A DNA stretch of 64,000 nt from JAGVUD01 sp052033935. GTDB taxonomy: Bacteria > Armatimonadota > UBA5829 > DSUL01. Below are positions 38,194 through 47,438 of the stretch, in pieces (within the stretch, counting starts at the first letter, position 1; each line of letters begins with the position of its first letter). Both the position numbers and the translations under genes were made by a program. The DNA lies in NCBI GenBank assembly GCA_052033935.1, contig JBPOJE010000025.1, positions 20,263-84,262 of the forward strand, in the 5' to 3' direction. The notes under the pieces are model-generated. The model ran no database searches. It saw only the letters and a program-made list of their open reading frames with translations, and had not been told where the DNA came from.

Positions 38194-39048
38194 TCAGTAT
38201 CCGAAGCGTATCGGGCGGCCATCGGCGGCGGCAAGAGCCCGGATGTGAGCAAGCTGCTTCTGTTTCGCCCTTTGGTAATCCTCATCGGGAATCACTTCGA
38301 GCTTCGTGCTCCAGCTCAGGCCCCCGAAATGTTGGTAGGTCGCCTGGAACCACTTCGGCATGTAGTGGTAACGCAGTCCCGCCTCGCGCATGGCGTGTGC
38401 CAGCTTGCCTCCCGTGTCGTAACAGAACTTCCTGCCCGTCTCAGGGTTGACGCTCTGAACCCCGTCCTGGAAAGACACGGACAGCCTGTCGCGAAGCGAT
38501 GTGCGAACGCACATGAGCCAGGTCGAGGGTGCCTCACCGAGATCGAGTGGCTCTCCCGTAACGGGCGCGGGGTGCCCAAACTCCGGCTCGCGCTTCTCAG
38601 CCGCTACAAGGTAGATGTCCGGGTTGCGCTCCATCACCGCCACCATGTCCGTCAGCGGGTCGCGCGCCAGAAAAAGCATGTCCGAGTCCACGGCGAACCA
38701 GTAAGGGGTGTCCACGGACGTGTGGACCTCGTCCAGCCAGAGATAGTGTCTCCGCGCTTCAGGCCTCTTGTCGAGGCGCATGGGAATCTGCCTGGCCAGA
38801 TCGTCCAGAAACTCGACCGACCCGTCCGTCGAGCCGTTGTCGCCGATCCACAGCCTGCAGCGCGGATAGCCAGTTGTCGCGGCGAGGCTCTTCAGAGTAA
38901 GCTCTAGTGCGTCACACGTGTTCAGGCTGCTGATGAACACCGTCACCGGCGGTAGTGTGGTGGGGTCCGGCCTCGGCAGCAGGCAGCGCAGGGGCGCCGC
39001 GGCCCGTTTGGCGAGTATCTTGTGACGGTAGTTGAGGAATCTGCCCAT
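38194..39048 (-). CDS. Glycosyltransferase family 2
   Basis: A 284-residue GT-A type glycosyltransferase: 'VTVFISSLNTCDALELTLKS' is the nucleotide-binding start, 'WIGDNGSTDGSVEFL' is the family 2 signature, and 'FAVDSDMLFLA' contains the metal-binding DxD. There are no membrane segments, so it acts at the cytoplasmic side. Acceptor and donor are unknown; a role in cell-surface sugars is likely for the family. It is convergent with the M16 pair (4 bases apart) and divergent from the FtsX cluster. No strong ribosome binding site precedes its ATG. Confidence 0.82.
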   Translation of the reverse strand: MGRFLNYRHKILAKRAAAPLRCLLPRPDPTTLPPVTVFISSLNTCDALELTLKSLAATTGYPRCRLWIGDNGSTDGSVEFLDDLARQIPMRLDKRPEARRHYLWLDEVHTSVDTPYWFAVDSDMLFLARDPLTDMVAVMERNPDIYLVAAEKREPEFGHPAPVTGEPLDLGEAPSTWLMCVRTSLRDRLSVSFQDGVQSVNPETGRKFCYDTGGKLAHAMREAGLRYHYMPKWFQATYQHFGGLSWSTKLEVIPDEDYQRAKQKQLAHIRALAAADGRPIRFGY

Positions 39049-39227
39049 GTGCCCGGCCCGGCCGCCGGAACCCCGGCGGAAGGTTCCCTATTGTGGTCGA
39101 ATGCCGGGGCACGCGGCAAAGCGACCGCAAAAGTCGTGTGCAAAAAAGCAGGAGAAGCCGCCGCCGGGCGCGAAATACACGTCTGGCGTGTTCCGCGGAC
39201 GCCCCGGGGCTGGCGATCGGGGTGTTC

Positions 39228-39256
39228 TTGAACGCGGCGCGCTCTCGTGCTATAAT
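39228..39256 (+). promoter_or_regulatory. Strong sigma70 promoter of the FtsX/OPT/ABC cluster
   Basis: TTGAAC (39228-39233), exactly 17 bases, then a perfect TATAAT (39251-39256). Transcription would start near 39263, only about 36 bases before the proposed CTG start at 39299. This rules out the in-frame starts further upstream for this transcript. Confidence 0.85.
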
Positions 39257-39298
39257 CGCCGCAGCCCGTCCCCGGGCGAGACTTTTCCTGGAGCCACT

Positions 39299-42200
39299 CT
39301 GATAGACAAACGTAGAGCACTAAAGTTCTTACTGCTCCTGTTCTTCATCTCCGCAACCGTCGCTGTCGTCCGGCCGGTGCCAAATTGGACACCGCCTCAG
39401 GCGATGGCGCAGGACGAGCAGAAGACCGATCCCAGGCTTGAAGCCCGGTTCAGGTCGCTTGCTGCAGAGGTGGACGACGCCCGCATAGCCGCCGTGATGA
39501 AGGACCTGTCGAGCAGCGCCATCGGGTCCCGCGTCATCGGGTATCCCGGCTCGAAGCTCGCAAGCGAGTACGTGCAGGCGCAGTTCCGCAAGTGCGGCCT
39601 CACCGATGTCACGGTCGCGCCGTTCAAGACGAGCATCCCCATGGACCGCGGGGCGTCCGTGAAGGCGGGCGGAGAGAGCATCCACCTCTATTCGCTCTGG
39701 CCCAACATGGTGCGCACATCGCAGGTGGGGCCTGAAGGCGTCAAGGGCAGGCTGGCCTACATCGGAGACGCCAGCCTCAAGGCGATGAGCGGCAAGCAGA
39801 TGGCCGGAAGCATCGCTCTTGCCGAGTTCAACTGTGCCTACGACTGGCTGAACGCCGTGCGCTCGGGAGCGAAAGCAGTTATCTTCCTCGAACCGGATAG
39901 CACGCTCCGTGGCGAGGCGGACACCAAGATGATGTCCATCCCTGTGGACGTGCCGCGATACTGGGTCTCCAGAGCGGACTCGGCGGCGCTTAAGGCTGCT
40001 GAGGGCACTGAGGTCACCATCAACTGCCAGATGCCGTGGGAGAAGGTGACCGGGCGCAACATATTGGCGAAGATTCCCGGGTCCGATCCGAAGCTGCGCG
40101 ATCAGATTGTCATTCTGAGCGCCTATTACGACTCCACCAGCATCGCGCCGGCTATCGCCCCGGGCGCCGAGTCCACCTGCGGAATCGCGGGCCTGTTCGA
40201 GCTTGCGAGGGTCTTACAGAAGAATCCGCCAAAGCGCACGGTCTGGCTGCTTGCAACCGACGGGCATTTCCAGGGACTGGCGGGAATCAGGTTCTGGCTC
40301 GATCAGAACTTCGACCGTTTCGTTCAGCCGGGCATCGGCGAGAAGATCTCGCGCTGGTTCGCCCGCGTGACCGGCCGCCCCGCGCCGAAGCGTGACCGCG
40401 ACAGCATCTACCTGTTCTGCGGGCTCGATCTCTCCAGCCATTCGCAGGGCGTGGGCATGTTCTACAAGGGGTATTTCTACGATTTCCGCGAGGATCTGAA
40501 AGGGCGGTTCTCGGACCTCGCCACCGTCGCGCGGGAGAACGCGGCCGCCATCGCGAAGGCTCTCGGGCGCGACGCGGAGCAGGCGTTTGCCGACGGCGTC
40601 AACGACATCGCTGGCAAGAACTGGCGCAACTACATACCCGGAAAGATCGCCTTCGACGCTGAGGCTGTGTCGGTAGGCGGCGGCGTTGGCATCTCCTTTG
40701 CCACCATCAACGACGCGCGGCCGCAGGTAGACACGCCGTTCGATACGTTTGAGAAGACGGATCCGGCCAATGTGGGCGAGCAGGTCCGGATGATTGCCTG
40801 CATCATTGACCGCTTCGTGCAGGACCCCACCCAGACGGGACGCCTTTCAGCGCGCACGTTCCCCATCCGCGATCCGAACGCCTTCCAGCGCATCGGGATT
40901 CAGGGAGGGTTTGCCACCGTCAGCGGGCAGGTCGTCGAATACGATCCGCGCAGGAGCTTCGTGCCCAACCAGCCGGTCGGCGATTCCATTGCCATCTACC
41001 GTAGCGGGAACAAGTCGTTCATGGGTGTGCGTGCCAACCTGGTGGAGGTCACGGATGGCAAGGGCAACTTCAGGTTCCCGGGAATCGCGCCGGTCACGGC
41101 GTATGGAGGTGTGCACCCCAGTTCGCTTGCGGGCTACAACCTCGATAAAGAGACCGGTGCCATCCGTTTCGCGCCCGACCAGGGCGTGTTCGGAGGGGAG
41201 TTCAACTACACGGCGTTCGACGTGGCCACCTCATCCAAGGCCATGCCCGTCATCGTGTTCCCCTGCGTCGCGACGAATTTGTTCGATCTTGTAGATCCGC
41301 AGTCGTTGCGCGTTCTCGGTGGGCTGCAGGTGCTGGATGGAGCAACGAACGGCCCTCCCCGGACGTTTGGAACCGCCGTCGCCGTGCCTGAGTGGATGGT
41401 GTCGCACGTGGAGGACGGCGCGGTCATCTTCACCGAGCCGGACATCAACATAAAGATACTGATGGACGCCGGTCCGGCTGCCATGCGTCTGCTCCTGCTG
41501 AACTCGACCGGGTCCGACACCGCGGCCCAGGCCGAAGGCCACGGGTACAACGTCGGCAACGGAACGGTCATAACCAACACGGCGTACAAAGCCGCGAAGG
41601 ACATGTGGATGCTGAACGACTTCCGTATCCGGAGGCTCGCGCGGTACCGCATCATCAATCAGGGTCTCGACAAGCTCCACCAGCAGGCGAAAGCCGAACT
41701 TACGAAGGCCGAGGACGCGCTGAAGGCAAAGGACTTCGAGTCGTTTGAGTCCTACTCCCGCAGCGCGTGGGGATTCGCCGCGAGGGCCTACCCGGATGTG
41801 CAGCGAACGGCGTCCGATGTTGTGCGCGGCGTTCTCTTCTACATGGCCCTGTTGCTCCCGTTCGCCTTCTTCCTCGAGCGCCTGTTCTTCGGGTGGCCCG
41901 ACTTGAATCGGCAGCTCGTCACGTTCACGTTGATCTTCATCATTGTGACGCTCGGTTTCAGCCGCATTCACCCGGCGTTCGAGATCACGCTCAGCCCGAT
42001 GATCGTCATTCTTGCGTTCATCATGCTCGTGCTCTCCGCGCTCGTCATCTTCCTTGTGACGGGCAAGTTCGAAGAGCAGCTCCGGGCGCTGAATCGCCAG
42101 GTCAGCGGCGTGCACCGGGCCGATATCGGGCGCATAAGCGTCGCAGCGGCGGCGTTTTCGTTGGGTGTCTCGAACATGCGGCGCCGCAAAGCTCGAACGG

Positions 42201-43873
42201 TTCTCACCTGCGTGAGCCTCATTCTCGTGACGTTCATCGTGCTATCGTTCACGTCCATCGTCAACGAGATTCGCTTCAACGTGCGCCCGACAGCCAACAA
42301 GCCGAACTATCAGGGCATCATGCTGCGCACGGCCATGTGGGAGGCTCTTCAGGAGCCTGCCTACCGCCTGCTGAACGACGAGTTCGGACGGCGCCATCCT
42401 GTTGCTCCACGCGCCTGGTTCTTCGGAGCATCGCTCGGGGAGCAGTCGTTCCTCACCGTGTCGAACGGCCAGAAGCGGTACGACGCGAAGGCGGCCGTGG
42501 GCCTGTCCGCCGAAGAAAGCAACGTCACCGAGCCGCAGAAAGCTCTTGTGGCGGGGCGCTGGTTCAACCCGGACGAGCTTCATTCGGTCATTCTGCCCGA
42601 ACGCATGGCAAAGGAGTTGGGCGTGACGGTTGCCCAGGTCGGCAGGGCGGAGGTGCGGTTTGCCGGGGTGCCGTACAAAGTCATCGGCATCGCCAGCGCA
42701 AAGAAACTGCGCGATCTGAAAGACCTGGACGGCGAGCCGCTTACGCCGGTTGACTTCATCCTGATGAACAAGCAGCAGGCGCAGTCAAAGAGCATGGGGG
42801 AGGCCGGGTTCCGCGAATACACGCACATGGACCCGGACACGGTGTTCATACTCCCGTATCAGACCCTCGTGAACCTCGGGGGTGAACTGCGCTCCATCGC
42901 CATCAACTTCGTTTCGCCCGAGGAAGTGCAGTCGCGGCTGACGAACCTGATGCCGCGTCTGGGCCTCAATCTCTATGCGGGCAAGGGCAACATCATCTAC
43001 CGCTACAGCTCCATCGGTGGATCGTCGAGCAAGGGTTTTGGGACCATCCTGATTCCGATCATTATTGCGGGGCTCAGCGTCCTCAAGACGATGCTTGACA
43101 GCGTTTACGAACGTGTGCGGGAGATCGGCATCTTCTCGGCTATCGGGTTGTCGCCAGGCCATATCGCGGTGCTGTTCTTCGCGGAGGCCACCGTGTACGG
43201 CATCCTTGGCGCTGTGTCCGGGTATCTGATCGGTCAGGGCGTAAGCAAGTTCCTGGCCGAGACGGGCTACCTGTCCGGACTGACCCTGAACTTCTCCTCG
43301 ATGTCGGCGGTGCTCTCGACGATGCTGGTTATGGTCATCGTCTGGCTCTCGACGCTGTATCCTGCCCGGAAGGCGTCTGAAGTCGCCACACCGGCCATTG
43401 ACCGGTCGTGGAAGGTGCCGGATACCGACGGGGATTCGTGGGAGATTCCGCTGCCGTTCTCGGTGACGGGCGATCAGGCGGCGGGAGTGAACAGCTTCCT
43501 GGGCGAGTGGTTCCGGGCTTACGAGGAATACTCTGTTGGAGACTTCGTCACGCAGGACGTGAAGTCCGGCGAGTTCGACACGGCTCACGGCAAGGGCTTT
43601 TCTCTGGAATGCAAGGCGTGGCTTGCGCCGTTCGACCTTGGTGTGAGCCAACTCGTGCGGCTGGAGACGACGCCAACCACCATGGAAGACGTTTACGACA
43701 TCAGCGTCACGCTGAAGCGCGAATCGGGCGACATAAGCAACTGGAAGCGCGTCAACCGCCGCTTCCTCAACACTCTGCGCAAGCAGTTCCTGATCTGGAG
43801 GACGCTGAGGGCAGAGGACCGGGACAAGTATCTTGCCCCGGCGGAGACCGCGCAGGCGGCCGGGCCCGTATAG
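39299..43873 (+). CDS. Very large FtsX-type ABC permease fused to a degenerate M28 peptidase domain
   Basis: From the proposed CTG start (39299, GGAG five bases upstream) the protein is 1524 residues. Order: basic segment and membrane helix (residues 5-24); PA-like region; M28-like domain (about 265-335); a beta-rich part; three membrane helices (about 845-925); then an FtsX unit with a first helix (about 960-985), an extracytoplasmic MacB-like domain, three closing helices (about 1250-1360) and a 160-residue cytoplasmic tail. In the M28 part AHYDS has become AYYDS, the bridging Asp is GAES and the catalytic Glu pair is replaced by TDGHFQG, so zinc catalysis is unlikely. No ATG, GTG or TTG fits after the promoter. 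Its likely ATPase is encoded at 48.1 kb. Confidence 0.8.
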   Translation: MIDKRRALKFLLLLFFISATVAVVRPVPNWTPPQAMAQDEQKTDPRLEARFRSLAAEVDDARIAAVMKDLSSSAIGSRVIGYPGSKLASEYVQAQFRKCGLTDVTVAPFKTSIPMDRGASVKAGGESIHLYSLWPNMVRTSQVGPEGVKGRLAYIGDASLKAMSGKQMAGSIALAEFNCAYDWLNAVRSGAKAVIFLEPDSTLRGEADTKMMSIPVDVPRYWVSRADSAALKAAEGTEVTINCQMPWEKVTGRNILAKIPGSDPKLRDQIVILSAYYDSTSIAPAIAPGAESTCGIAGLFELARVLQKNPPKRTVWLLATDGHFQGLAGIRFWLDQNFDRFVQPGIGEKISRWFARVTGRPAPKRDRDSIYLFCGLDLSSHSQGVGMFYKGYFYDFREDLKGRFSDLATVARENAAAIAKALGRDAEQAFADGVNDIAGKNWRNYIPGKIAFDAEAVSVGGGVGISFATINDARPQVDTPFDTFEKTDPANVGEQVRMIACIIDRFVQDPTQTGRLSARTFPIRDPNAFQRIGIQGGFATVSGQVVEYDPRRSFVPNQPVGDSIAIYRSGNKSFMGVRANLVEVTDGKGNFRFPGIAPVTAYGGVHPSSLAGYNLDKETGAIRFAPDQGVFGGEFNYTAFDVATSSKAMPVIVFPCVATNLFDLVDPQSLRVLGGLQVLDGATNGPPRTFGTAVAVPEWMVSHVEDGAVIFTEPDINIKILMDAGPAAMRLLLLNSTGSDTAAQAEGHGYNVGNGTVITNTAYKAAKDMWMLNDFRIRRLARYRIINQGLDKLHQQAKAELTKAEDALKAKDFESFESYSRSAWGFAARAYPDVQRTASDVVRGVLFYMALLLPFAFFLERLFFGWPDLNRQLVTFTLIFIIVTLGFSRIHPAFEITLSPMIVILAFIMLVLSALVIFLVTGKFEEQLRALNRQVSGVHRADIGRISVAAAAFSLGVSNMRRRKARTVLTCVSLILVTFIVLSFTSIVNEIRFNVRPTANKPNYQGIMLRTAMWEALQEPAYRLLNDEFGRRHPVAPRAWFFGASLGEQSFLTVSNGQKRYDAKAAVGLSAEESNVTEPQKALVAGRWFNPDELHSVILPERMAKELGVTVAQVGRAEVRFAGVPYKVIGIASAKKLRDLKDLDGEPLTPVDFILMNKQQAQSKSMGEAGFREYTHMDPDTVFILPYQTLVNLGGELRSIAINFVSPEEVQSRLTNLMPRLGLNLYAGKGNIIYRYSSIGGSSSKGFGTILIPIIIAGLSVLKTMLDSVYERVREIGIFSAIGLSPGHIAVLFFAEATVYGILGAVSGYLIGQGVSKFLAETGYLSGLTLNFSSMSAVLSTMLVMVIVWLSTLYPARKASEVATPAIDRSWKVPDTDGDSWEIPLPFSVTGDQAAGVNSFLGEWFRAYEEYSVGDFVTQDVKSGEFDTAHGKGFSLECKAWLAPFDLGVSQLVRLETTPTTMEDVYDISVTLKRESGDISNWKRVNRRFLNTLRKQFLIWRTLRAEDRDKYLAPAETAQAAGPV

Positions 43874-43946
43874 TGGGGGCGCCTGTCTCAGTGACCTCTA
43901 ATCAAACGCCGCCTGCGGCGGCCACTTACGCTTTGACGGCTAATAT

Positions 43947-45992
43947 ATGAGCAAGGACGAAAAGGACATCATCGAACAGGCCGGGCAGGATCTCGAGCGG
44001 GTCGGACAACTGGGCGATTCCGTCGAGGCTGCCCGTGAACAGACCGAGATCACGGGCCGTGATGAGGAGGCCCGCGAGTACGAAGACGGATTTACCATCA
44101 AGACCGTCATCGGCGCGTTGTTCATTGGCTTCATTATGCTTCCCGGCGCTATGTATATGGGGCTGGTGGCGGGCCAGGGGCTTGGCTCGGCGGCGCAGTG
44201 GGTCACCATTGTCCTGTTCGCCGAGGTGGCGCGCCGTTCGTTCGTGCCCCTGAAGCGCGCTGAGATCTACACGCTGTTCTATGTGGCGGGCGGGCTATCG
44301 GGCATGATGGCCGACCGCGGAATCTCCGGTGGGCCGTTCGGCGGGTTCATCTGGAATCAGTACTTCATCCAGTCTCCGCAGGCCGCGCACATCGCCAAGG
44401 AGATTCCCGGATGGGTGGTCCCCGGGCGGGGCTCCGAAGCCCTCATCAGCCGCACCTTCCTGAACGCCGCCTGGCTTCCGCCGGTCCTGCTTCTGGTGAT
44501 GGGCGAGATACTCGGGCGGCTCAACTGGATTGGCGGCGGATACGTCCTGTTCCGGCTGACATCCGACGTGGAGAGGCTGCCTTTCCCCATGGCGCCGATC
44601 GCAGCGGCGGGGGCAACGGCGCTCGCGGAAGCGGGGACGAAGGAGGAGTCCTGGCGCTGGCAGGTGTTCTCTACCGGCACGGTTATCGGGCTTCTCTTCG
44701 GGGCCGTCTACATGTTCATCCCCGTTGTCAGCGGCGTCGTGCTCGCCAAGCCGATTATGCTGTTGCCCATCCCCTTCCTCGACCTGACGCTGAACACCGA
44801 GAAGATACTCCCATCCACGCCCACAGGCCTGAACCTCGACCTCGCGCTTGTTCTGATGGGCTTCGTGATCCCGTTCCCCATTGTTGCCGGGTCGTTCATC
44901 GGGGTAATGGTCTTTCAGGTGTTGGGAAACCCCATTCTTCATCATTATGGAATGCTGCCGACCTGGCGCGAGGGGATGCAGACGATTAACACGCAGATGT
45001 CGAACACACTCGACTTCTGGCTGAGCGCCGGAATTGGGCTGGGGGTCGCGGTCGGACTCATCGGCATCGGCAGCGTCGTAGCCGGTTACCTCAAGATGAA
45101 GGGCGGCAAGGACCGCGAGCGCACGCTGAGTTCCGTACCGAAGGGCCGGGGCGATTTCCCCATCTGGCTCGGGCTCGGAATGTGGCTGTTCGCGACTCTG
45201 GGCTACGTCGCGCTCAGTCACTATCTCGTCCCGGAGTTCCCGCTCTGGATCATCTTCGTGTTCGGCCTGGTATGGACGCCGCTTATCTCCTATGTCAACG
45301 CTCGGATGGTTGGCCTTACCGGGCAGGGCGTTGGCTTCCCGTTCCTCAAAGAGTCGGTTTACATCCTGAGCGGATATGAGAAGGCGGACATTTGGTTTGC
45401 ACCGATTCCCGTCGGCGATCTCGGCGGCACGGCGCAGCGGTTCCGCGAGATGGAGCTTGCGCGGACGCGCTTCACGAGCATCTTCAAGGCCGAAGTGCTG
45501 ATGCTACCGACCATTCTTATCGCGAGCTTCGTGTTCTGGCAGTTCTTCTGGCACACAAGCCAGATTCCGAGCGCCCAGTACCCGTTCGCTAACCGGTTCT
45601 GGCCGATGATTGCCACCATGCAGAGCATCTGGCTTACGGCGAACAAGGCCGGAGCGGACAACTTCCTTCTGAAGGCTCTGAAGCCGGAGGTGATGGTCGG
45701 AAGCGGCATCGGGGCCCTGGCGCTCTTCGGTGTCTGCTCGGCCCTCAAGGTACCGCTCCTGATGTTCTACGGCATCATTGGGGGCATGCAGGGGACCATG
45801 CACGGGGCGGTGCCTATGTTCATCGGGGCGATGCTTGGAAAGTACTATTTCTCGAAACGGTTTGGAGCGGGGCGCTGGCAGATGTACGCTCCAGTGCTGT
45901 TTGCGGGGTTCTCCTGCGGGGTGGGTCTAACGGGTATGAGCGGCATCGCCATCGCGCTTATCGCTAAATCCATCAACTACCTGCCATTCTGA
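43947..45992 (+). CDS. Multi-spanning transporter, OPT-family-like
   Basis: The 681-residue protein has a charged N-terminal tail of about 45 residues and roughly 14-16 membrane segments. Loop motifs such as 'GLVAGQGLGSAAQWVTIVLF', 'GGYVLFRLTSDVERLPFPMA' and 'QGVGFPFLKESVYILSGYEK' resemble oligopeptide-transporter (OPT) relatives, which import peptides or metal chelates by proton coupling. Assignment to OPT is by outline only. It follows the FtsX fusion by 73 bases, with a CGCCGC/GCGGCG hairpin at 43907-43920 between them, and is likely co-transcribed. Its place beside a peptidase-derived permease suggests peptide or lipopeptide handling. Confidence 0.62.
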   Translation: MSKDEKDIIEQAGQDLERVGQLGDSVEAAREQTEITGRDEEAREYEDGFTIKTVIGALFIGFIMLPGAMYMGLVAGQGLGSAAQWVTIVLFAEVARRSFVPLKRAEIYTLFYVAGGLSGMMADRGISGGPFGGFIWNQYFIQSPQAAHIAKEIPGWVVPGRGSEALISRTFLNAAWLPPVLLLVMGEILGRLNWIGGGYVLFRLTSDVERLPFPMAPIAAAGATALAEAGTKEESWRWQVFSTGTVIGLLFGAVYMFIPVVSGVVLAKPIMLLPIPFLDLTLNTEKILPSTPTGLNLDLALVLMGFVIPFPIVAGSFIGVMVFQVLGNPILHHYGMLPTWREGMQTINTQMSNTLDFWLSAGIGLGVAVGLIGIGSVVAGYLKMKGGKDRERTLSSVPKGRGDFPIWLGLGMWLFATLGYVALSHYLVPEFPLWIIFVFGLVWTPLISYVNARMVGLTGQGVGFPFLKESVYILSGYEKADIWFAPIPVGDLGGTAQRFREMELARTRFTSIFKAEVLMLPTILIASFVFWQFFWHTSQIPSAQYPFANRFWPMIATMQSIWLTANKAGADNFLLKALKPEVMVGSGIGALALFGVCSALKVPLLMFYGIIGGMQGTMHGAVPMFIGAMLGKYYFSKRFGAGRWQMYAPVLFAGFSCGVGLTGMSGIAIALIAKSINYLPF

Positions 45993-46056
45993 TGATTGAG
46001 CAGGCGATGGCATCGGGTGCGCCCGGTATGGATTGCTGGCAGGAGTGAGTCGGCCG

Positions 46057-46998
46057 GTGACAGCCTCGGATCCGGCGGGTAGCGGGCGGCCCCGTGCGTG
46101 GGAGTTGACGGCGTGGCAGGGGGTCGGCACCGAGCTTCCGGGCGGATGGAGCATTGTGCAGGCGTCCGGCGGCACGGACGAAGGTTATCTGCGCTCCGAC
46201 GGGCCGGACGAGACGACGGTCGAACTGCGGTGGAAGCGCACGCGCAAGCAGCCGTCGCTCGATGTTGTGGCCGAGCAGTATCTGAAGCAGGTCCGTAAGG
46301 CGAGCCGAAGGCTGAAAGTCGAGTACGAGGGCGCTCTGGGAGAAGGTCGGAGGAAGGCGAGGGAAAAACCGTCCGATCTGCGCTTCGAATGGGTGGCGGA
46401 CAGGCAGGGACACGGGCGTCTCATCTGGTGCCGGGAGTGCAAGAGGACAGTCATCGCTCAGGTTTCGGGGCCGCGCGGCCCGGCGGTGCGTGCTGTTGCG
46501 GAGCAGATTCTATCGCGAGTGCGAGATCACTCCGATGGCGAGTCGGTGGAATGGGGTGTTTACGGGCTGGAGTTTCGCGTGCCGAAGGGCCTGCGCCTCA
46601 TCAGGCAGAGGCTCATGTCGGGGTTCCTGTCGCTGAACTTCTACGGACCGGCCGGTCGGGTGATTGTCGAGCGATGGGGCCTTGCCGAGATGCTGCTGGA
46701 AGGCGGGTTTCTCGCCTGGCACGATAAGGAGTATTTGTCCGAGCTGAAATACTTCGGCGGAGATACAACCGCGGTAGAGTGGGGGGAGCATGAGGCGCTC
46801 GTGACCGAAGGCCGCGAAGGCAGTTTTCGAAGGGTGCGAGCGCTGTTGAAGGCGTTCCTGCTGCCGGGCCGTGCCGAGCGGTTCGCCAGCATTGTGTGGC
46901 ATTGCCCGGATTCGAACCGGGTTGTTGGGGTACGCGCATTCGGGCGCAGCCCTCTTGAGCTTGCACGGAGCGTCGCCGAAACGGTGAGGTGCCACTGA
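46057..46998 (+). CDS. Unknown cytoplasmic protein of the ABC cluster
   Basis: About 313 residues from GTG 46057 (AGGAG 11 bases upstream; TTG 46033 is an alternative). There is no signal peptide or membrane helix. Two similar halves are suggested by 'LRFEWVADRQGHGRLIWCRE' and 'SIVWHCPDSNRVVGVRA', each with a Cys in a W-(H/x)-C context and each after a strand-rich stretch, so it may be an internal duplication. I do not recognise the family. Its stop overlaps the start of the PqqD-like gene, which implies linked function. Confidence 0.65.
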   Translation: MTASDPAGSGRPRAWELTAWQGVGTELPGGWSIVQASGGTDEGYLRSDGPDETTVELRWKRTRKQPSLDVVAEQYLKQVRKASRRLKVEYEGALGEGRRKAREKPSDLRFEWVADRQGHGRLIWCRECKRTVIAQVSGPRGPAVRAVAEQILSRVRDHSDGESVEWGVYGLEFRVPKGLRLIRQRLMSGFLSLNFYGPAGRVIVERWGLAEMLLEGGFLAWHDKEYLSELKYFGGDTTAVEWGEHEALVTEGREGSFRRVRALLKAFLLPGRAERFASIVWHCPDSNRVVGVRAFGRSPLELARSVAETVRCH

Positions 46999-47438
46999 GA
47001 GTGAAACGCCCGCTCAGTAAGGCTCTGGACTTCATACCGCTGGCGAGGGGGAAGAAGCGGCCGTCGCGCGAAGAGCTGCTGAAGTCCCGTCCCGCCAGAA
47101 ACGAGGCGTTGCGCTGGTTCAAGGAAGACGGCGAGGTCAACCTGTTCATACCCCGGCGGCCGGGGCGTTTCGGGGACCTTGTCGGGAAGCTGTTCCGGCT
47201 GCCTCCGGAGAAGCACTTGGTGCTCGACAGGGTGGGCTCGGGGGTGTGGGAGCTTTGCGACGGTTTTCACTCGGTGGAGAGCATTCTCGATTACATACAG
47301 CGTCGGCACAAACTTTCCCGCCGTGAGGCGGAGGTATCGGTGTCCGCGTATCTCAAGATACTCGGGCAGCGCCGACTCATTGGATTGAAGGCTGTGGAGA
47401 CCAAAAGCGGCAAATGGAAGCGCAAAAGAAACAAATAG
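46989..47438 (+). CDS. PqqD-like (RRE-type) domain protein
   Basis: The 149-residue protein has a basic N-terminal extension and then a PqqD-like domain: 'VNLFIPRRPGRFG', 'HLVLDRVGSGVWELCDGFHS', 'SILDYIQRRHKLSRREAEV', 'SVSAYLKILGQRRLIGL'. PqqD domains form a winged helix that in RiPP pathways binds the leader part of a precursor peptide. Here no maturase or precursor gene is adjacent; the neighbours are transporter genes. It overlaps the unknown gene before it and the mini-permease after it, so all three are probably translated together. GTG 46989 or GTG 47001 may be the start. Confidence 0.78.
   Translation: MPLRVKRPLSKALDFIPLARGKKRPSREELLKSRPARNEALRWFKEDGEVNLFIPRRPGRFGDLVGKLFRLPPEKHLVLDRVGSGVWELCDGFHSVESILDYIQRRHKLSRREAEVSVSAYLKILGQRRLIGLKAVETKSGKWKRKRNK

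Noticed and set aside
46910..46935. tRNA-like T-arm (CCCGGTTCGAATCCGGG) on the minus strand
   Set aside because: No matching acceptor 5' strand, D-arm or anticodon arm is found in the following 70 bases, and the stretch lies within a well-supported coding gene. Coincidence is more likely than a tRNA or attachment-site relic.
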